Assembly: GCA_937917025.1 (NCBI GenBank)
Contig: CALFSF010000567.1
Span: 1-13,466 of the forward strand
Reading direction: 5' to 3'
From: an uncultured Paraburkholderia sp.
Lineage (GTDB): Bacteria; Pseudomonadota; Gammaproteobacteria; Burkholderiales; Burkholderiaceae
DNA: 13,466 bases
Shown here: one piece after another, positions 12,978-13,466 of the stretch
Layout: each line of letters starts with the position of its first letter
Numbering within the stretch: the first letter of the stretch is position 1
Notes under the pieces: generated by a model
Database searches by the model: none
What the model was told of the DNA's origin: nothing
Seen by the model: the letters and a program-made list of their open reading frames with translations, nothing else
Position numbers and translations under genes: made by a program

Positions 12978-13466
12978 ATGACACTCGACATCACTCAGTT
13001 CTACCAGACGTTCTTCGACGAAGCGGACGAACTGCTCGCGCAGATGGAGCAGCTGCTGCTCAATCTCGACATCGGCCATCCGGATCCGGAAGACCTCGCG
13101 GCGATTTTCCGCGCGGCGCACTCGATCAAGGGCGGTGCGGCGACCTTCGGCTTCACCGCGCTCACCGAAACGACGCACATTCTCGAATCGCTGCTCGACC
13201 GCGCGCGCAACAACGAACTCGTGCTGCGCAAGGACATGATCGACACGTTCCTCGAAACGAAGGACGTGCTCTCGGGCCAGCTCACCGACTACCGCGCGAG
13301 CGCCGAGCCGGACGCGGCGACCGCGAAGGCGATCCAGGCGCGTCTGGAGTTTCTCTATAACGAAAGCCGCTCTGCGGCGGCGGCCGCACCTCCACCGCCT
13401 TCGCCTCCGAAGTTCGCCGCAGCGGCGCCCGCTCGGGCAGACCTGGGCTCGCCCGGAGGCGCGCCG
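12978..13466 (+). CDS. cheA: Chemotaxis histidine kinase CheA, N-terminal part (runs off the window)
   Basis: Cytoplasmic kinase that takes signals from receptor-CheW arrays and passes phosphate to CheY and CheB. Only the first 163 codons are in the window, with no stop. The P1 (HPt) domain is clear, residues 1 to about 130, beginning MTLDITQFYQTFFDEADELL. The phosphorylated His48 sits in AAHSIKGGAATFGF, the same number as in E. coli CheA. An Ala/Pro-rich stretch follows from about residue 140 (AAAAAPPPPSPPKFAAAAPA) and is the flexible linker towards P2 and the P3-P5 core beyond the edge. The ATG at 12978 gives the normal start; its ribosome site is weak (CAGG), so translation may be coupled to cheY. 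This truncation is due to the window boundary and is not a broken gene. Confidence 0.97.
   Translation, partial: MTLDITQFYQTFFDEADELLAQMEQLLLNLDIGHPDPEDLAAIFRAAHSIKGGAATFGFTALTETTHILESLLDRARNNELVLRKDMIDTFLETKDVLSGQLTDYRASAEPDAATAKAIQARLEFLYNESRSAAAAAPPPPSPPKFAAAAPARADLGSPGGAP

Noticed and set aside
10058..12994. A 978-codon open frame on the minus strand opposite flhC, motA, motB and cheY
   Set aside because: It is antisense to four unmistakable genes, has an Arg/His/Ala-rich low-complexity translation and no recognisable domain. Long antisense frames are expected from GC-rich codon use.
1..13466. Search by eye for mobile elements, CRISPR arrays, toxin-antitoxin pairs, tRNA genes and defence genes
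   Set aside because: No transposase, integrase, spaced direct-repeat array, cloverleaf or defence-type protein was seen; the genes are ordinary chromosomal ones.

Overview
The window is high-GC DNA (AT-rich only in a few intergenic stretches) with proteins typical of the Burkholderiaceae. Best guess is a Paraburkholderia, Burkholderia or Caballeronia main chromosome. Support: an FlhDC-controlled flagellar system, a motA-motB-cheY-cheA gene order, an H-NS-family silencer ending in the betaproteobacterial TWSGRGKPPKW motif, and a stand-alone rpsU with its own terminator. The genus is inferred from memory of protein families, not from a search.

Layout. (1) 75-893, minus: a compact flagellin gene (fliC) with a sigma-28-like promoter about 90-120 bp upstream. 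(2) 1144-8680: about 7.5 kb of non-flagellar genes: an aldo/keto reductase (+), rpsU (+) with a strong terminator, a small uncharacterised protein (-), tag DNA glycosylase (-, GTG start), a BadF-family amino-sugar kinase (+), a Cof-type HAD phosphatase (+), aqpZ (-), an H-NS-family gene (+) and a GT4 glycosyltransferase (-). The last two converge on one bidirectional terminator. (3) 9315-10287: flhD-flhC, the flagellar master regulator, behind a 634-bp non-coding region with a perfect 8-bp inverted repeat (9122-9140) resembling RcsB/BvgA-class response-regulator sites. (4) 10553-13466: motA (GTG start), motB, a single-domain CheY and the first 163 codons of cheA, all plus strand, behind a near-consensus sigma-28 promoter (10481-10507).

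How it works together. FlhD and FlhC form the activator that switches on flagellar genes, including (in the known hierarchy) fliA for sigma-28. The two sigma-28-like promoters, before fliC and before motA, would then turn on the filament and the motor/chemotaxis operon late. H-NS and any response regulator acting at the flhD upstream site are plausible upstream controls, but this is inference. The other genes (DNA repair, ribosome, aquaporin, sugar kinase, phosphatase, reductase) look like ordinary housekeeping or metabolic genes.

I found no convincing new multi-gene system. The most interesting signals are regulatory: the flhD upstream inverted repeat, the heptamer repeat cluster between hns and the glycosyltransferase gene, the GGCCGG-rich palindromes between flhC and motA, and a CheY with Trp at the position of Tyr106. 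No tRNA, rRNA, CRISPR array, insertion sequence or attachment site was seen.
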